DNA from: Bacillus mycoides | Lineage (GTDB): Bacteria; Bacillota; Bacilli; Bacillales; Bacillaceae_G | Assembly (NCBI RefSeq): GCF_001757995.1 | Contig: NZ_LXLV01000073.1 | Coordinates: 1 to 64,000, forward strand | DNA: 64,000 nucleotides | Reading direction: 5' to 3' | Shown here: positions 36,224 to 45,836 of the stretch, piece by piece | Numbering within the stretch: the first letter of the stretch is position 1 | Layout: the number at the start of each line of letters is the position of its first letter | Program-made: the position numbers and the translations under genes | The notes under the pieces: model-generated | What the model was told of the DNA's origin: nothing | The model's database searches: none | The model's input: only the letters and a program-made list of their open reading frames with translations

Positions 36224-36412
36224 ACAAGAACGGATAAGTGCATTTTCTCCACTTTGTTCATATCCAATTACCGCTCGTATTTCTCCCGCCTCTTCCAAGA
36301 TCATAAATTGTGCGTACAACTCATTTATTTTATCATCTTTTTTATTAGCTTGTCCGAAAAAAGAATGCAATCTTTCTACATCTGCTTTCGTAGCAAAATA
36401 CACGTTCTTCAT
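35954..36412 (-). CDS. ywlB: GNAT-like protein, YwlB orthologue
   Basis: The 152-residue product looks like a short GNAT acetyltransferase: an N-terminal ATKADVERLHSFFGQA, an LEEAGEIRAVIGYEQSG strand pair, and a C-terminal LYLLTNHPQSVTIFQFFNF segment. Position between spoIIR and ywlC and size agree with B. subtilis ywlB. Substrate is unknown. Its stop codon lies at the end of the inverted DnaA-box hairpin. Confidence 0.75.
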   Translation of the reverse strand: MKNVYFATKADVERLHSFFGQANKKDDKINELYAQFMILEEAGEIRAVIGYEQSGENALIRSCLFTPNVDKQTFLYFFEMFLQYMKEKDIRQLYLLTNHPQSVTIFQFFNFVIIEKEKVPEGIRQLEHFCKNIKELNAIILNCQLFTKLSTD

Positions 36413-36461
36413 AGTAAATCCCTCCTCATTGATATATATGAGGAAGGATTTATTAATAGTA

Positions 36462-37331
36462 CTATTTAGAGAATAAAGCTGTAAAAGCTTCGACGATAAA
36501 TAATTTAACCTCTGGTTTCTCTTCCTCTTCTACTGTTACATACTCATTTTGCTTTTCTTGTTTTTGCTCCACAGGTTTCTCCACTTTTTCCACAGTTTTT
36601 GTTTCTACTTTTTTTACAGGCTGTTCTTCTACTTGCGTTTCATGTTTTACTACTTTCTTTTCCTGGGCTGTTACTTTTTCAGCTTTTTCCGGCTTCACTA
36701 CTTTTGTTTCTTTCACCTTATCCTCTTTCTTCTCCGGTACATCCTCTACTTCCTCATCTGATTGTTTCACCTGCTCCTCTTCAGGAGATTCAGCTTTCAC
36801 AACATGTTCTTCTTTCCTTACAGCTGTACCACTTGAAAAATCTAAGAAACACATCGGCGGAAATAACACACACCACCAGTTTGCACCTTCACCTTTTCCA
36901 ATTGTAATAAGTACCGCTTCATATTCTCCTGCCGGATAAATAAAATTCCCATATACCTTTGTAGGAAACTTCACATTCTTACCGAATTTCACTTGAAACG
37001 CCTCTTTACTTCCTTCTCTTTTCAGCGTATTCTCCACTGTCTTTTCAATTTCAGGAATATGATTTTGAATTACTTTTTGAGCTTCTTCAAATGACGTTAA
37101 ATCTGCTACCCATCCATCAATTTGCGCTTTCACTTCATCACGTACTTTACGTTTTAATGCCTGATCTTTATCAGAATCACTATTAGCTAAAATACGTAAT
37201 CGAACGGCCTCTTTCGGAATAACAGTAGGCCCTTTTGCATCAGCTTTCATATATCCAAACTGCACAAGTAACTGTGCACCAATTAATAATAAAAGAAAGT
37301 AAGCAATAACTTGTTTTTTCATTTCCTCCAC
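36462..37331 (-). CDS. spoIIR: Stage II sporulation protein R
   Basis: SpoIIR is the forespore-made signal that triggers SpoIIGA to process pro-sigma-E in the mother cell. The 289-residue product has an N-terminal signal or membrane segment (about 6-28), the conserved VRLRILANSDSDKDQALKRK core and ANWWCVLFPPMCFLDFSSG near residue 155. It is longer than B. subtilis SpoIIR (about 224) because of a Lys/Glu/Val-rich stretch of about 100 residues after the core. The start may be GTG at 37331 or ATG at 37322; neither has ideally spaced ribosome binding. Confidence 0.93.
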   Translation of the reverse strand: MEEMKKQVIAYFLLLLIGAQLLVQFGYMKADAKGPTVIPKEAVRLRILANSDSDKDQALKRKVRDEVKAQIDGWVADLTSFEEAQKVIQNHIPEIEKTVENTLKREGSKEAFQVKFGKNVKFPTKVYGNFIYPAGEYEAVLITIGKGEGANWWCVLFPPMCFLDFSSGTAVRKEEHVVKAESPEEEQVKQSDEEVEDVPEKKEDKVKETKVVKPEKAEKVTAQEKKVVKHETQVEEQPVKKVETKTVEKVEKPVEQKQEKQNEYVTVEEEEKPEVKLFIVEAFTALFSK

Positions 37332-37605
37332 CGTCCCCTCTAGAAACAGTGTGGACAGAGTTACTTCTTTCTAAACTATTAAATTCAAAATCTATATAAA
37401 AAACCGATAGAAAAGCATTTTTTTAATGGGCGAGAGGGACTGGCAGCAAGGTGTATGTCCCTTTTTATCTTTATGACAGCAATCTATATGCTAAAAAATA
37501 AAAATAACTTTCTATGGGTAATAAGGTGCGTATTTTCGCTGGAATAATACTCCTTACCAAAATTCTAAATGAAATGTATGGCTGAGTAGTTACGAATTTT
37601 TTATA

Positions 37606-37636
37606 CAAAAAATAGAGTAAGGCTTATGCCTTACTC
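37606..37636 (-). terminator. Terminator of prfA-prmC
   Basis: GAGTAAGGC and GCCTTACTC form the stem, with a T-rich tail on the minus strand. The stem includes the prmC stop codon. Confidence 0.88.
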
Positions 37637-38482
37637 CATCTCTGCAAATACCATGCGATCTTTTCCATTAATATCAAATACAACTTCAACTTGAGCGTGC
37701 GGGAAAGTTTGCTGTAATAATGCTTTCACATCTTCACCTTGCCCTACACCAATTTCAAACGCCACAATCGCCTTTTTCTGTAATACATTCGGCAATTCCT
37801 CCATAAAACGACGATAGAAATCTAGTCCATCTTCCCCACCAACAAGCGCACGCTTCGGTTCATGCTCCTTCACAACAGTAGAAAGACCACGCCAATCTTC
37901 CTCTGGTATGTACGGAGGATTGGAAACCACAACATCTAACTTCTGACCTGTTTCATAAAACGGAGACAGTAAATCGCCGTGATAGAAGGTTACATCCGCC
38001 CCTAAAGTTTTTGCATTTTCTTTTGCAACTTCAATCGACTCCTGTGCGATATCTACTGTATACACATGAAGATTTTTATTTTCTAAAGCGAGCGTAATAG
38101 AAATTGCTCCACTACCTGTTCCAATATCCGCTATGTGAAGCTCCTCATTACCGAAATGGCGCTCAATTCTCTCTAGCACTCCAACTATAAGCTCCTCTGT
38201 TTCCGGTCTTGGTATCAATACCTCTTCATTTACAAAGAATGATCGGCCATAAAACATTTCATAACCGAGCATATATTGGATCGGAATACCTTCTACGTGC
38301 TTGTGGATAAATTCTGCAAAACTTTTCTCTTGTTCCGCAGTTATTTCTTCACGCATATTCATGAGCATTCCTGTTCTGTTCGTCTTTAATACATGACAAA
38401 GGACAATTTCTCCCGCATTTTCATCTCGTCCATTTTCCTGTAAAAAAGAAGAAGCCCATTTCAGGGCTTCATAGACACGCAT
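37631..38482 (-). CDS. prmC: Release factor glutamine methyltransferase
   Basis: PrmC methylates the Gln of the GGQ motif in peptide-chain release factors, using S-adenosylmethionine. The 283-residue product has the SAM-binding [18 protein letters not shown] near residue 115 and the catalytic [13 protein letters not shown] with its NPPY motif near residue 185. Its ATG overlaps the stop codon of its substrate's gene prfA (TAATG), so enzyme and substrate are co-expressed. Confidence 0.96.
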   Translation of the reverse strand: MRVYEALKWASSFLQENGRDENAGEIVLCHVLKTNRTGMLMNMREEITAEQEKSFAEFIHKHVEGIPIQYMLGYEMFYGRSFFVNEEVLIPRPETEELIVGVLERIERHFGNEELHIADIGTGSGAISITLALENKNLHVYTVDIAQESIEVAKENAKTLGADVTFYHGDLLSPFYETGQKLDVVVSNPPYIPEEDWRGLSTVVKEHEPKRALVGGEDGLDFYRRFMEELPNVLQKKAIVAFEIGVGQGEDVKALLQQTFPHAQVEVVFDINGKDRMVFAEME

Positions 38483-39558
38483 TACTCAGCTGCCTCCATC
38501 TTTTGCGCCTGATCTTCCATCACTAAGGCATTGATGAAATCATCTAACTTACCTTGTAGGATTTGATCTAGCTTTTGAATCGTTAAACCGATTCGATGGT
38601 CTGTAACACGGTTTTGCGGGAAGTTATACGTACGAATACGCTCTGAACGATCTCCCGTACCAACAGCTTGTTTACGGTTTTGATCATACTCAGCTTGCGC
38701 TTCTTGTCTAAACTTATCATAAACACGTGCGCGTAATACTTTCATCGCTTTTTCTTTATTCTTAATTTGTGATTTCTCATCCTGACAAGATACAACTACA
38801 CCAGTCGGTAAATGTGTTAAACGTACCGCTGACATCGTTGTATTAACGCTTTGTCCACCAGGACCACTAGAAGCAAACGTATCAACACGAACATCTTTTT
38901 CATGAATATTAATTTCTACTTCTTCTGCCTCTGGTAATACAGCTACAGTTGCTGTAGATGTATGAATACGTCCACCAGATTCCGTTTCAGGAACACGTTG
39001 TACACGGTGAGCACCATTCTCGAATTTCAGCTTCGCGAAAGCACCTTTACCGTTAATCATAAAGATAATCTCTTTATATCCACCTAACTCTGTATAGCTC
39101 GCTTCGATAATTTCAGTTTTCCAACCTTGCACCTCAGCATAACGGCTATACATACGATATAAATCACCAGCAAATAAAGCCGCCTCGTCGCCACCAGCAG
39201 CACCGCGAACCTCAACGATAACGTTTTTATCATCATTAGGGTCTTTTGGAACAAGTAAAATTTTCAGACGTTCTGATAATGTTTTCTCTTGTCCTTCTAA
39301 TTCAGAAACCTCTTCTTTTACCATGTCACGCATATCAGCGTCTAACTTATCTTCTAACATTGCTTTTGCATCTCGTAATTGCTCACGAACCTCTTTATAC
39401 TCACGGTACACCTCTACCGTGTCCTGAATATCAGATTGCTCTTTTGAATACTCACGAAGCTTATTTGTATCGCTAATAACCTCCGGGTCGCTTAACAACT
39501 CATTCAACTTCTCATAACGATCTTCTACAGCTTGCAAACGATCTAACACACCATTCAC
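38482..39558 (-). CDS. prfA: Peptide chain release factor 1
   Basis: RF1 ends translation at UAA and UAG. The 358-residue product has the GGQ motif in [20 protein letters not shown] near residue 230 ([14 protein letters not shown]) and the stop-codon-recognising PxT-type tripeptide loop in the REYSK[17 protein letters not shown] region of domain 2. A GAGGTGA ribosome binding site precedes the ATG. The spacer upstream holds interspersed repeats. Confidence 0.97.
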   Translation of the reverse strand: MNGVLDRLQAVEDRYEKLNELLSDPEVISDTNKLREYSKEQSDIQDTVEVYREYKEVREQLRDAKAMLEDKLDADMRDMVKEEVSELEGQEKTLSERLKILLVPKDPNDDKNVIVEVRGAAGGDEAALFAGDLYRMYSRYAEVQGWKTEIIEASYTELGGYKEIIFMINGKGAFAKLKFENGAHRVQRVPETESGGRIHTSTATVAVLPEAEEVEINIHEKDVRVDTFASSGPGGQSVNTTMSAVRLTHLPTGVVVSCQDEKSQIKNKEKAMKVLRARVYDKFRQEAQAEYDQNRKQAVGTGDRSERIRTYNFPQNRVTDHRIGLTIQKLDQILQGKLDDFINALVMEDQAQKMEAAE

Positions 39559-39622
39559 CTCTACATCCTAGTATCTAATACAAATAGTATATGGTACTTA
39601 ATCAAAAAAACGCAAATTATAT

Positions 39623-39850
39623 TTAAAAGCACAAGCGGCTCGCTCAGAATGGGAGGAGGTTGGAGCTTCTGACAGAGCGGCGCTCTTTGCCTCGCAGGAA
39701 GAAGCGAAACCACCGACCATTCTAGCCGCTGGAGCTAGATAATATTAAAAGCGCAAGCGGCTCGCTCAGCTCTGATTGGCTAAGGTGCTCTCGCTTCACC
39801 TTGAATAGCGGAGGTTCTTAGACACGAAGAGCTGGCCACCAATCTTCATC
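39623..39850 (+). repeat. Interspersed GCGGCTCG repeat, copy C, plus a variant unit
   Basis: A full unit runs from TTAAAAGCACAAGCGGCTCG (39623) to the GGAGCTAGAT end at 39740, with the same AGCGGCT...AGAATGG and CCATTCT...AGCCGCT arms as copy B. From 39744 a second unit starts the same way but continues with GCTCTGATTGGCTAAGG and ends GGCCACCAATC, which pair. The 331-bp spacer between prfA and tdk contains no gene. Confidence 0.8.
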
Positions 39851-39858
39851 TATTTTCG

Positions 39859-39886
39859 AAAAAAACCCGCTCTACATAGCGAGTTT
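39859..39886 (-). terminator. Terminator of tdk
   Basis: On the minus strand AAACTCGCT and AGCGGGTTT form a 9-bp stem with one G-T pair, followed by T residues. Confidence 0.85.
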
Positions 39887-39889
39887 CAT

Positions 39890-40474
39890 TTATCTTTGTT
39901 TTGTAGGTACTGCATGACAATGACGACAACGTGGTTCATACGACTCTGAAGCCCCAACTAAAATAATTGGATCATCAAATGCCGCTGGTTCTCCATCGAT
40001 TAAACGTTGCGTACGACTTGCAGGAGATCCACATGCAGAACAAACTGCCTGCAATTTAGTTACATGTTCAGCAATCGCCATCAGCTGAGGAACTTGTCCA
40101 AATGGTAGACCACGGAAATCTTGGTCTAATCCAGCTACAATGACACGATAGCCACGATTTGCCAATACTTGCACCACTTCCACAATGTCCCCATCAAAAA
40201 ATTGTACCTCATCGATTGCAATAACATCCATTTCTTCTGTTACATGGTTAAATATATCTTTTGAAGCTGAAACAGGAACTGCTTTAACCTTTAATCCATT
40301 ATGTGATACAACATCTTCTTCACTATAACGATTATCAATACATGGTTTAAATACAATCGCATGTTGTTTCGCAAATTGCGTACGGCGTATACGGCGGATG
40401 AGCTCTTCTGATTTCCCAGAAAACATACTCCCGCAAATCACTTCAATCCAACCATTTTGATTCATTAAGTACAT
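39890..40474 (-). CDS. tdk: Thymidine kinase (type II)
   Basis: Thymidine kinase phosphorylates thymidine to dTMP for salvage. The 194-residue product has the P-loop [17 protein letters not shown] near residue 17, the [11 protein letters not shown] Walker B region and the [12 protein letters not shown] loop. A C-terminal zinc ribbon is formed by [12 protein letters not shown] and [17 protein letters not shown] precedes the first ATG by 6 nt. Confidence 0.96.
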   Translation of the reverse strand: MYLMNQNGWIEVICGSMFSGKSEELIRRIRRTQFAKQHAIVFKPCIDNRYSEEDVVSHNGLKVKAVPVSASKDIFNHVTEEMDVIAIDEVQFFDGDIVEVVQVLANRGYRVIVAGLDQDFRGLPFGQVPQLMAIAEHVTKLQAVCSACGSPASRTQRLIDGEPAAFDDPIILVGASESYEPRCRHCHAVPTKQR

Positions 40475-40534
40475 TGAGCTCTCCTTTCATCTACTTTCCT
40501 AATCCAAAGTAGGGTAAAGGTTTAATATTTTCGC

Positions 40535-40574
40535 AAAAAAAACAGACAAGCGAATACATACACTTGCCTGTTTT
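40535..40574 (-). terminator. Terminator of rpmE2
   Basis: On the minus strand AAACAGGCAAG and CTTGTCTGTTT form the stem, followed by an eight-T run. Confidence 0.9.
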
Positions 40575-40584
40575 ATGTTCTTTA

Positions 40585-40830
40585 TTACTTAATACCGTAT
40601 TTCTTATTGAAGCGGTCAACACGTCCGTCTGCAGTAGCAAACTTCTGACGTCCAGTGTAGAATGGGTGAGAATCAGAACTGATCTCAATTTTTAGTAATG
40701 GATAAGTGTTACCATCTTCCCACTCAACAGTTTCGCTAGAGCCTTTTGTAGACCCGCTTAAGAATTTGAAGCCAGTGTTCGTGTCCATAAATACAACTTT
40801 ATTGTAATTTGGATGGATTCCTGCTTTCAT
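40585..40830 (-). CDS. rpmE2: 50S ribosomal protein L31 type B
   Basis: This is the zinc-independent L31 form: the 81-residue product ([20 protein letters not shown] start, [20 protein letters not shown] end) contains no cysteine, so it cannot form the CxxC zinc ribbon of type A. In B. subtilis the type B gene is under Zur control. I saw no clear Zur palindrome here. The ATG at 40830 has AAGGAG 9 nt upstream; the in-frame ATG three codons earlier touches that site and is not used. Confidence 0.95.
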   Translation of the reverse strand: MKAGIHPNYNKVVFMDTNTGFKFLSGSTKGSSETVEWEDGNTYPLLKIEISSDSHPFYTGRQKFATADGRVDRFNKKYGIK

Positions 40831-40979
40831 TCTTTTCATCTCCTTCCGCCCTGAATCATTTTCGAAACAGAGTTTTTCATCTTCAGCTGCTTACACAACT
40901 ATATTGATGAAACACATATGATGAAATTATAACAAGGCTAACTCCATTTTGCAACTACCTGTTTTTGTCTTTTTAAAAA

Positions 40980-41160
40980 TTAAAAGCGCAAGCGGCTCGC
41001 TCAGAATCCAGGACACTTCAAGCTCTCGACCTTGAAGCGCTTTTTGCTTCGAGCGAGAGAGCGAAATGACCGGAGATTCTAGCCGCTGAAGCTGGATATT
41101 ACCTAAAAGTGGAGGCGGCTCGCTTAGCTCTGATTGGCTAAGGTTCTCTCGCACAAAATA
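40980..41160 (+). repeat. Interspersed GCGGCTCG repeat, copy D, plus a partial unit
   Basis: The unit starts TTAAAAGCGCAAGCGGCTCG at 40980 and ends near AGCCGCTGAAGCTGGAT at 41097. AGAATC and GATTCT replace the AGAATGG/CCATTCT arms of copies B and C, so both arms changed together. A partial unit with GCTCTGATTGGCTAAGG follows from about 41103, like the one in copy C. The 443-bp spacer between rho and rpmE2 holds no gene. Confidence 0.8.
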
Positions 41161-41227
41161 TGATTTTCATCTCAAAAAACAAAATTTTTCCCATATATTA
41201 CTCTCTCTAATATTCCCTTAAAAACAT

Positions 41228-41258
41228 AAAAAACTCGCTTACTACGAAATAAGCGAGT
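41228..41258 (-). terminator. Terminator of rho
   Basis: On the minus strand ACTCGCTTA and TAAGCGAGT form a perfect 9-bp stem followed by six T. Confidence 0.92.
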
Positions 41259-41273
41259 CCCAATCTTTTCCCT

Positions 41274-42545
41274 TTACTTAGTTGTTACATACCTTTTTGA
41301 GTCTGCAACAATGTTTTGTAAAAATTCTTCATTTGTCTTTGTTTGACGAAGTTTACGTAAGAAACCTTCAACAAAGTCTGGTGTATCACGCATTGTTTTA
41401 CGAATACCCCACAGCTTGTCTAAATGTTCTTTTGGAATTAATAGGTCTTCTTTACGCGTACCAGAGCGACGAATATCAATCGCTGGGAAGATACGGCGCT
41501 CAGCTAATGAGCGATCTAAGTGAAGTTCCATATTTCCAGTTCCTTTAAACTCCTCGTAAATTACATCATCCATACGAGAACCTGTATCAACAAGCGCTGT
41601 TGCTAAAATTGTTAAGCTACCGCCCTCTTCGATATTACGTGCAGCACCGAAGAAACGCTTTGGCCTATGGAAAGCAGCTGGATCAATACCACCTGATAGA
41701 GTTCTACCACTTGGCGGAATAACAAGGTTGTAAGCACGCGCTAAACGGGTAATACTATCCATTAGAATGACAACGTCTTTTTTATGCTCTACAAGACGCA
41801 TTGCACGCTCTAATACAAGCTCAGCTACTTTAATATGATTCTCTGGCACTTCATCAAAAGTAGAACTTACAACATCACCTTTAACAGAACGTTCAATATC
41901 TGTTACTTCTTCTGGACGCTCATCAATTAAAAGTACAATTAATTCTGCTTCCGGATGATTTGTTGTGACACTGTGTGCAATTTCTTTTAACAGACTTGTT
42001 TTACCAGCCTTTGGAGGCGCGACAATTAAACCACGTTGTCCAAATCCAACTGGTGCGATTAAATCCATGATGCGTGTCGGTAACTTTTTCGTTTCCGTTT
42101 CCAATTTCATTTGGCGATCTGGGTATAACGGTGTTAATGCAGGGAAATGCACACGCTCTTTTGCTGAGTCTGGATCATCTCCGTTTACAGCTTCAACTTG
42201 TAATAATCCAAAATAGCGTTCATTTTCTTTCGGAGGTCGTACTTTACCAGAAACCTTATCTCCATTACGTAAATCGAAACGACGAATTTGCGAAGCCGAG
42301 ATATAAATATCTTCTGAGCTTGGAGAGTAGTTGATAGGACGTAGGAATCCAAATCCTTCTGATTGAATAATTTCTAATACGCCTTCCATGAAAAAGAAAC
42401 CTTCTTTTTCTGCTCGAGCTTTTAAGATGGCGAAAATCAGCTCTTTTTTCGTTAACTTGCTGTAATACGAAATCTTAAATTCTTTCGCAAGCTCGTATAA
42501 CTCTTTTAATTTCATGTTTTCTAATGCTGCAATTGACAAATTCAT
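41274..42545 (-). CDS. rho: Transcription termination factor Rho
   Basis: Rho is the hexameric RNA helicase that ends transcription of untranslated RNA. The 423-residue product has the N-terminal Rho_N and cold-shock-like RNA-binding domains ([20 protein letters not shown]), Walker [20 protein letters not shown] near residue 175, Walker [18 protein letters not shown] and the Q/R loops in [20 protein letters not shown] ([12 protein letters not shown]). It lies between glpX and rpmE2, as in B. subtilis. Confidence 0.97.
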   Translation of the reverse strand: MNLSIAALENMKLKELYELAKEFKISYYSKLTKKELIFAILKARAEKEGFFFMEGVLEIIQSEGFGFLRPINYSPSSEDIYISASQIRRFDLRNGDKVSGKVRPPKENERYFGLLQVEAVNGDDPDSAKERVHFPALTPLYPDRQMKLETETKKLPTRIMDLIAPVGFGQRGLIVAPPKAGKTSLLKEIAHSVTTNHPEAELIVLLIDERPEEVTDIERSVKGDVVSSTFDEVPENHIKVAELVLERAMRLVEHKKDVVILMDSITRLARAYNLVIPPSGRTLSGGIDPAAFHRPKRFFGAARNIEEGGSLTILATALVDTGSRMDDVIYEEFKGTGNMELHLDRSLAERRIFPAIDIRRSGTRKEDLLIPKEHLDKLWGIRKTMRDTPDFVEGFLRKLRQTKTNEEFLQNIVADSKRYVTTK

Positions 42546-42810
42546 TCAGACACCACACTTTAACGTTATTCTCTTTTCACATGGGTAAAGGGAAAAAATA
42601 CGGAAGGCAAATAAATAATAATGAAAGGCAATAAGTTCAAGTAGGATAATATTCACTATTGTAACCCTTTTATCTAGTTTTAATCAATACGTTGAAACAC
42701 AAATACAAGAAGCGAAGACAAGAAAATTTGTCTTCGCCTTTTATATTTCTTACTTTTTTCTACTCACCTTATTATAAAGAAGAATAGATAAGGCATTTCT
42801 GCTTTTATTT
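42546..42810. other. Spacer upstream of rho with a hairpin
   Basis: This stretch probably contains the rho promoter and leader. GCGAAGACAA and TTGTCTTCGC (about 42713-42738) form a strong hairpin with T-rich sequence on the plus side only. No gene is supported here. Confidence 0.45.
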
Positions 42811-43051
42811 AATCCAGCTCCAGCGGCTAGAATCTCCGGTCATTTCACTTCTTCCTGCGAGGCAAAAAACGCCTCTTCGTCAGGAGCTCCAATGCCCTGC
42901 GATTCTGAACGAGCCGCTTGCACTTTTTATTTAATCCAGCTTCAGCAGCTAGAATGGTCGGTGGCTTCACTTCTTCCTGCGAGGCAAAAAGAGCCTCTAC
43001 GTCAGAAGCTCCATCCCCCTCCCATTCTGAACGAGCTGCTTACGCTTTTTA
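42811..43051 (-). repeat. Interspersed GCGGCTCG repeat, two tandem copies (E1 and E2)
   Basis: Two units stand head to tail in minus orientation, about 42811-42929 and 42932-43051. Each has the TTCCTGCGAGGCAAAAA inner hairpin and the AGAATCTC or AGAATGG arm pairs. On the minus strand the first unit begins TAAAAAGCGTAAGCAGCTCG, and its TAA is the stop codon of glpX. The two copies differ in arm sequence in a compensating manner. Confidence 0.82.
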
Positions 43052-44014
43052 TTTAATAACCAAATTCGGTTTTTTATTTAAGCTATGACGTCCGTCTACG
43101 AAGCGTACTGTGCCTGATTTTGCACGCATAACAAGGGATTGTGTCGTTCCGACGCTACCTTTAAATTGAACGCCTCGTAATAGTTCTCCGTCTGTTACAC
43201 CTGTTGCTGCAAAGATTGCATCGTCACCTTTTACTAAGTCTTCCATACGAAGGATACGATTGATATCTTCAATACCCATTTTTTTACAACGAGCTAATTC
43301 AGCTTCGTTTTGAGGTAAGAGCTTCCCGTGAATTTCTCCACCTAAGCATTTTAATGCAACCGCAGCTAATACTCCTTCGGGCGCCCCACCAGAACCGAAT
43401 AGAATATCTACACCAGTACGGTCAAATGCTGTATTAATTGCTCCAGCTACATCTCCATCGTTAATTAATTTAATACGAGCACCAGCTTTACGAATTTCTT
43501 CGATAATTGCTTGATGACGTGGACGGTTTAAAACTGTCGCTACAACATCTTCGATATCTTTATTTTTCGCTTTCGCAACTGCACGTAAGTTGTCGATAAT
43601 AGGTGCGTCAATATCAACTGCACCAACCGCTTCTGGACCAACCGCTATTTTATCCATGTACATGTCAGGAGCATGTAACAAATTGCCGTGATCTGCAATT
43701 GCAATAACAGCAAGCGCATTCCAGCCGCCAGCCGCTACGATATTTGTCCCTTCTAAAGGATCAACTGCAACGTCTACGCGTGGTCCATATCCTGTACCCA
43801 ATTTCTCTCCGATATATAGCATTGGCGCTTCATCCATTTCACCTTCGCCAATTACAACTGTACCTTTCATCGGAATTGTATCAAATACATCACGCATAGC
43901 TGATGTTGCTGCACCATCTGCCTCGTCTTTTTTTCCGAGCCCCATCCAACGCGCTGATGATAATGCTGCAGCCTCTGTTACACGTACTAACTCCATAGAT
44001 AAACTTCTTTCCAC
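43049..44014 (-). CDS. glpX: Fructose-1,6-bisphosphatase class II (GlpX)
   Basis: GlpX hydrolyses fructose 1,6-bisphosphate to fructose 6-phosphate in gluconeogenesis. The 321-residue product has [18 protein letters not shown] and [20 protein letters not shown], with the metal-binding acidic residues, and [20 protein letters not shown]. The start is GTG with GGAGAGGG upstream. Its stop codon is provided by the first base triplet of repeat E2. Confidence 0.95.
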   Translation of the reverse strand: MERSLSMELVRVTEAAALSSARWMGLGKKDEADGAATSAMRDVFDTIPMKGTVVIGEGEMDEAPMLYIGEKLGTGYGPRVDVAVDPLEGTNIVAAGGWNALAVIAIADHGNLLHAPDMYMDKIAVGPEAVGAVDIDAPIIDNLRAVAKAKNKDIEDVVATVLNRPRHQAIIEEIRKAGARIKLINDGDVAGAINTAFDRTGVDILFGSGGAPEGVLAAVALKCLGGEIHGKLLPQNEAELARCKKMGIEDINRILRMEDLVKGDDAIFAATGVTDGELLRGVQFKGSVGTTQSLVMRAKSGTVRFVDGRHSLNKKPNLVIK

Positions 44015-44074
44015 GATAATCCCTCTCCTTTAAGTCTTTATATTTCTGCCGTATTTTGTGAACCTTGTTTCTCT

Positions 44075-44201
44075 ATAAAGTGTACTTCCGTTAGTAGTGA
44101 TCCTTCGCTCCCCATTAACGGAAGTATCACCACCTTATCCCGATTGGTGAGGGTTAATAATCGGCGTGGGATACCCCATACTGATTAAAGTTTCACTTTA
44201 T
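44075..44201 (-). repeat. Divergent bcr1-like element at the murA2 stop codon
   Basis: On the minus strand ATAAAGTGAAACTTTAATCAG and TGATTATTAACCCTCACCAATCGGGATAA match the left half of bcr1, given here by its ends. The rest differs: it is an 11-bp perfect hairpin, TACTTCCGTTA with TAACGGAAGTA (44083-44126). The element ends in ATAAAGTG on the left in plus orientation, so its ends are inverted rather than direct. The first TAA of ATAAAG is the murA2 stop codon. It may be a bcr1 derivative or a chimera. Confidence 0.65.
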
Positions 44202-45487
44202 GCATTCTTCATTTCTTCAATTTCTTGCTTTGTCATTTGTTCTCTCCAAATGTTTGCACCAAGCCCTTTAAGCTTGTCTACTATATTTTCGTAACCTCGA
44301 TCAATATGATCAAGTCCTGTTACTTCTGTAATGCCATCTGCCATTAAACCCGCAATAACAAGGGACGCACCAGCTCGTAAGTCACTCGCTTTCACCTTCG
44401 CACCTTGCAATAAAACAGGTCCAGTCACAATTGCTGAACGGCCTTCTACTTTAATTTGCGCGTTCATACGGCGCAATTCATCAATATGCTTGAAACGCGC
44501 GCTGTAAATTGTATCAGTTACAACTCCTGTTCCATGCGCTTTTGTTAAAAGCGTTGTAAACGGCTGTTGTAAATCTGTTGGAAACCCGGGATATACAAGC
44601 GTTTTTACATCAACTACTTTTAACCTTCTATTGCCATTCACTGTAATTTGGTCATCGTTCGTTTCAACTTGAACACCAGCTTCTCTTAGCTTCGCAGTAA
44701 CGGATTCTAAATGCTGAGGAATAACATTATCAACTGTTACTTCTCCTCCTGACGCTGCTCCTAAAATCATATACGTACCAGCTTCAATACGGTCTGGAAT
44801 GATAGTGTGGTGACAACCGTGTAAAGAATCCACACCATCAATTCGGATTACGTCTGTACCAGCACCTTTAATACGCGCTCCCATACTCGTTAACAATGTA
44901 GCTACATCAATAATCTCTGGTTCTTTCGCTGCATTTTCAATAACAGTTCTACCTGTCGCTCGTACAGCCGCTAGCATAATATTAATCGTAGCTCCTACAC
45001 TAACAACATCTAAATAAATACGTGCCCCGCGTAGTTCATCTGCTCTTAAATAAATGGCACCTTGTTCATTTGTAACATGTGCCCCTAACGCTTCAAACCC
45101 TTTAATATGCTGATCAATCGGTCGTGGCCCTAAATGACATCCACCTGGAAGCCCAATAACAGCTTTTTTAAAACGGCCAAGCATTGCACCCATTAAATAA
45201 TAAGAGGCGCGCAATTTTTTCACTTTTCCATTTGGTAAAGGCATCGCAACCATGTTAGAAGGATCGACTACCATCTCTTCTTCCTGCCCATAAGTTACTT
45301 TCCCTCCAATTTCCTCTAGTAAGTCTCCTAACATTTTCACGTCCGAAATATTAGGAACGCCACCGATAGTTACTGGAGTATCTGCTAAAATTGTCGCTGG
45401 AATTAGTGCAACAGCACTGTTCTTTGCACCACTCACGCGAATTGTTCCATTTAAAGCTCTTCCGCCTTCAATTAGCAACTTTTCCAT
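44198..45487 (-). CDS. murA2: UDP-N-acetylglucosamine 1-carboxyvinyltransferase (MurA, second paralogue)
   Basis: This is the second MurA, placed between fba and glpX like B. subtilis murAB (murZ). The 429-residue product has [34 protein letters not shown] with the catalytic Cys in GGCHLG, and [17 protein letters not shown]. It shares the reaction of the enzyme at 1705-3009 and can partly replace it in related species. A perfect 13-bp hairpin lies in its upstream region. It ends at a bcr1-like element. Confidence 0.96.
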   Translation of the reverse strand: MEKLLIEGGRALNGTIRVSGAKNSAVALIPATILADTPVTIGGVPNISDVKMLGDLLEEIGGKVTYGQEEEMVVDPSNMVAMPLPNGKVKKLRASYYLMGAMLGRFKKAVIGLPGGCHLGPRPIDQHIKGFEALGAHVTNEQGAIYLRADELRGARIYLDVVSVGATINIMLAAVRATGRTVIENAAKEPEIIDVATLLTSMGARIKGAGTDVIRIDGVDSLHGCHHTIIPDRIEAGTYMILGAASGGEVTVDNVIPQHLESVTAKLREAGVQVETNDDQITVNGNRRLKVVDVKTLVYPGFPTDLQQPFTTLLTKAHGTGVVTDTIYSARFKHIDELRRMNAQIKVEGRSAIVTGPVLLQGAKVKASDLRAGASLVIAGLMADGITEVTGLDHIDRGYENIVDKLKGLGANIWREQMTKQEIEEMKNA

Positions 45488-45515
45488 ATTGAGCTCCCTT
45501 CTTGTGAATGTATTT

Positions 45516-45550
45516 ATCTTCTACTTCTTTAATAAGGAGAAGTAGAAGAT
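45516..45550 (-). other. Perfect 13-bp hairpin upstream of murA2
   Basis: ATCTTCTACTTCT and AGAAGTAGAAGAT enclose a 9-nt loop, 29 nt before the murA2 start. No T-run follows on the minus strand, so it would be a 5' leader structure, perhaps protecting the mRNA or limiting access of ribosomes. The rest of the 45551-45785 spacer holds nothing I recognise. Confidence 0.6.
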
Positions 45551-45789
45551 TCCCCCTTAAGAATCTCAATCCCTCTTTCCATCCAAACTCAATAAGTAGA
45601 AAACCATCACCTGTAGCTCCCCTGCTGTACAAATAGATGAAGATTAACTATTCATCGAATCAAATTTCTCAATTCAGATACTTACCACATTTATTAATAG
45701 GACTATGCACATTATTTTCTATATTCACAAACCAAAAATTCATTTTATAAAATCTTTAGACTTGTTCACGCTTTCATTATACAACGAAA

Positions 45790-45819
45790 GGAAACCGTCT
45801 AAAAGACTAGACGGTTTCC
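45790..45819 (-). terminator. Terminator of fba
   Basis: On the minus strand GGAAACCGTCT and AGACGGTTTCC form an 11-bp stem followed by a short T-rich tail. Confidence 0.8.
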
Positions 45820-45836
45820 AAAACGGAATTTTATTC

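Noticed and set aside
40831-40979. Zur box upstream of rpmE2
   Set aside because: I expected one because type B L31 genes are often zinc-regulated, but no clear palindrome of that kind could be found by eye.
42713-42738. Hairpin upstream of rho as terminator of glpX
   Set aside because: T-rich sequence follows only on the plus strand, whereas glpX is transcribed on the minus strand.
33471-43051. CRISPR array from the recurrent 110-120 bp units
   Set aside because: The units are scattered singly or in pairs between housekeeping genes, with hairpin structure and no uniform spacers or cas genes.
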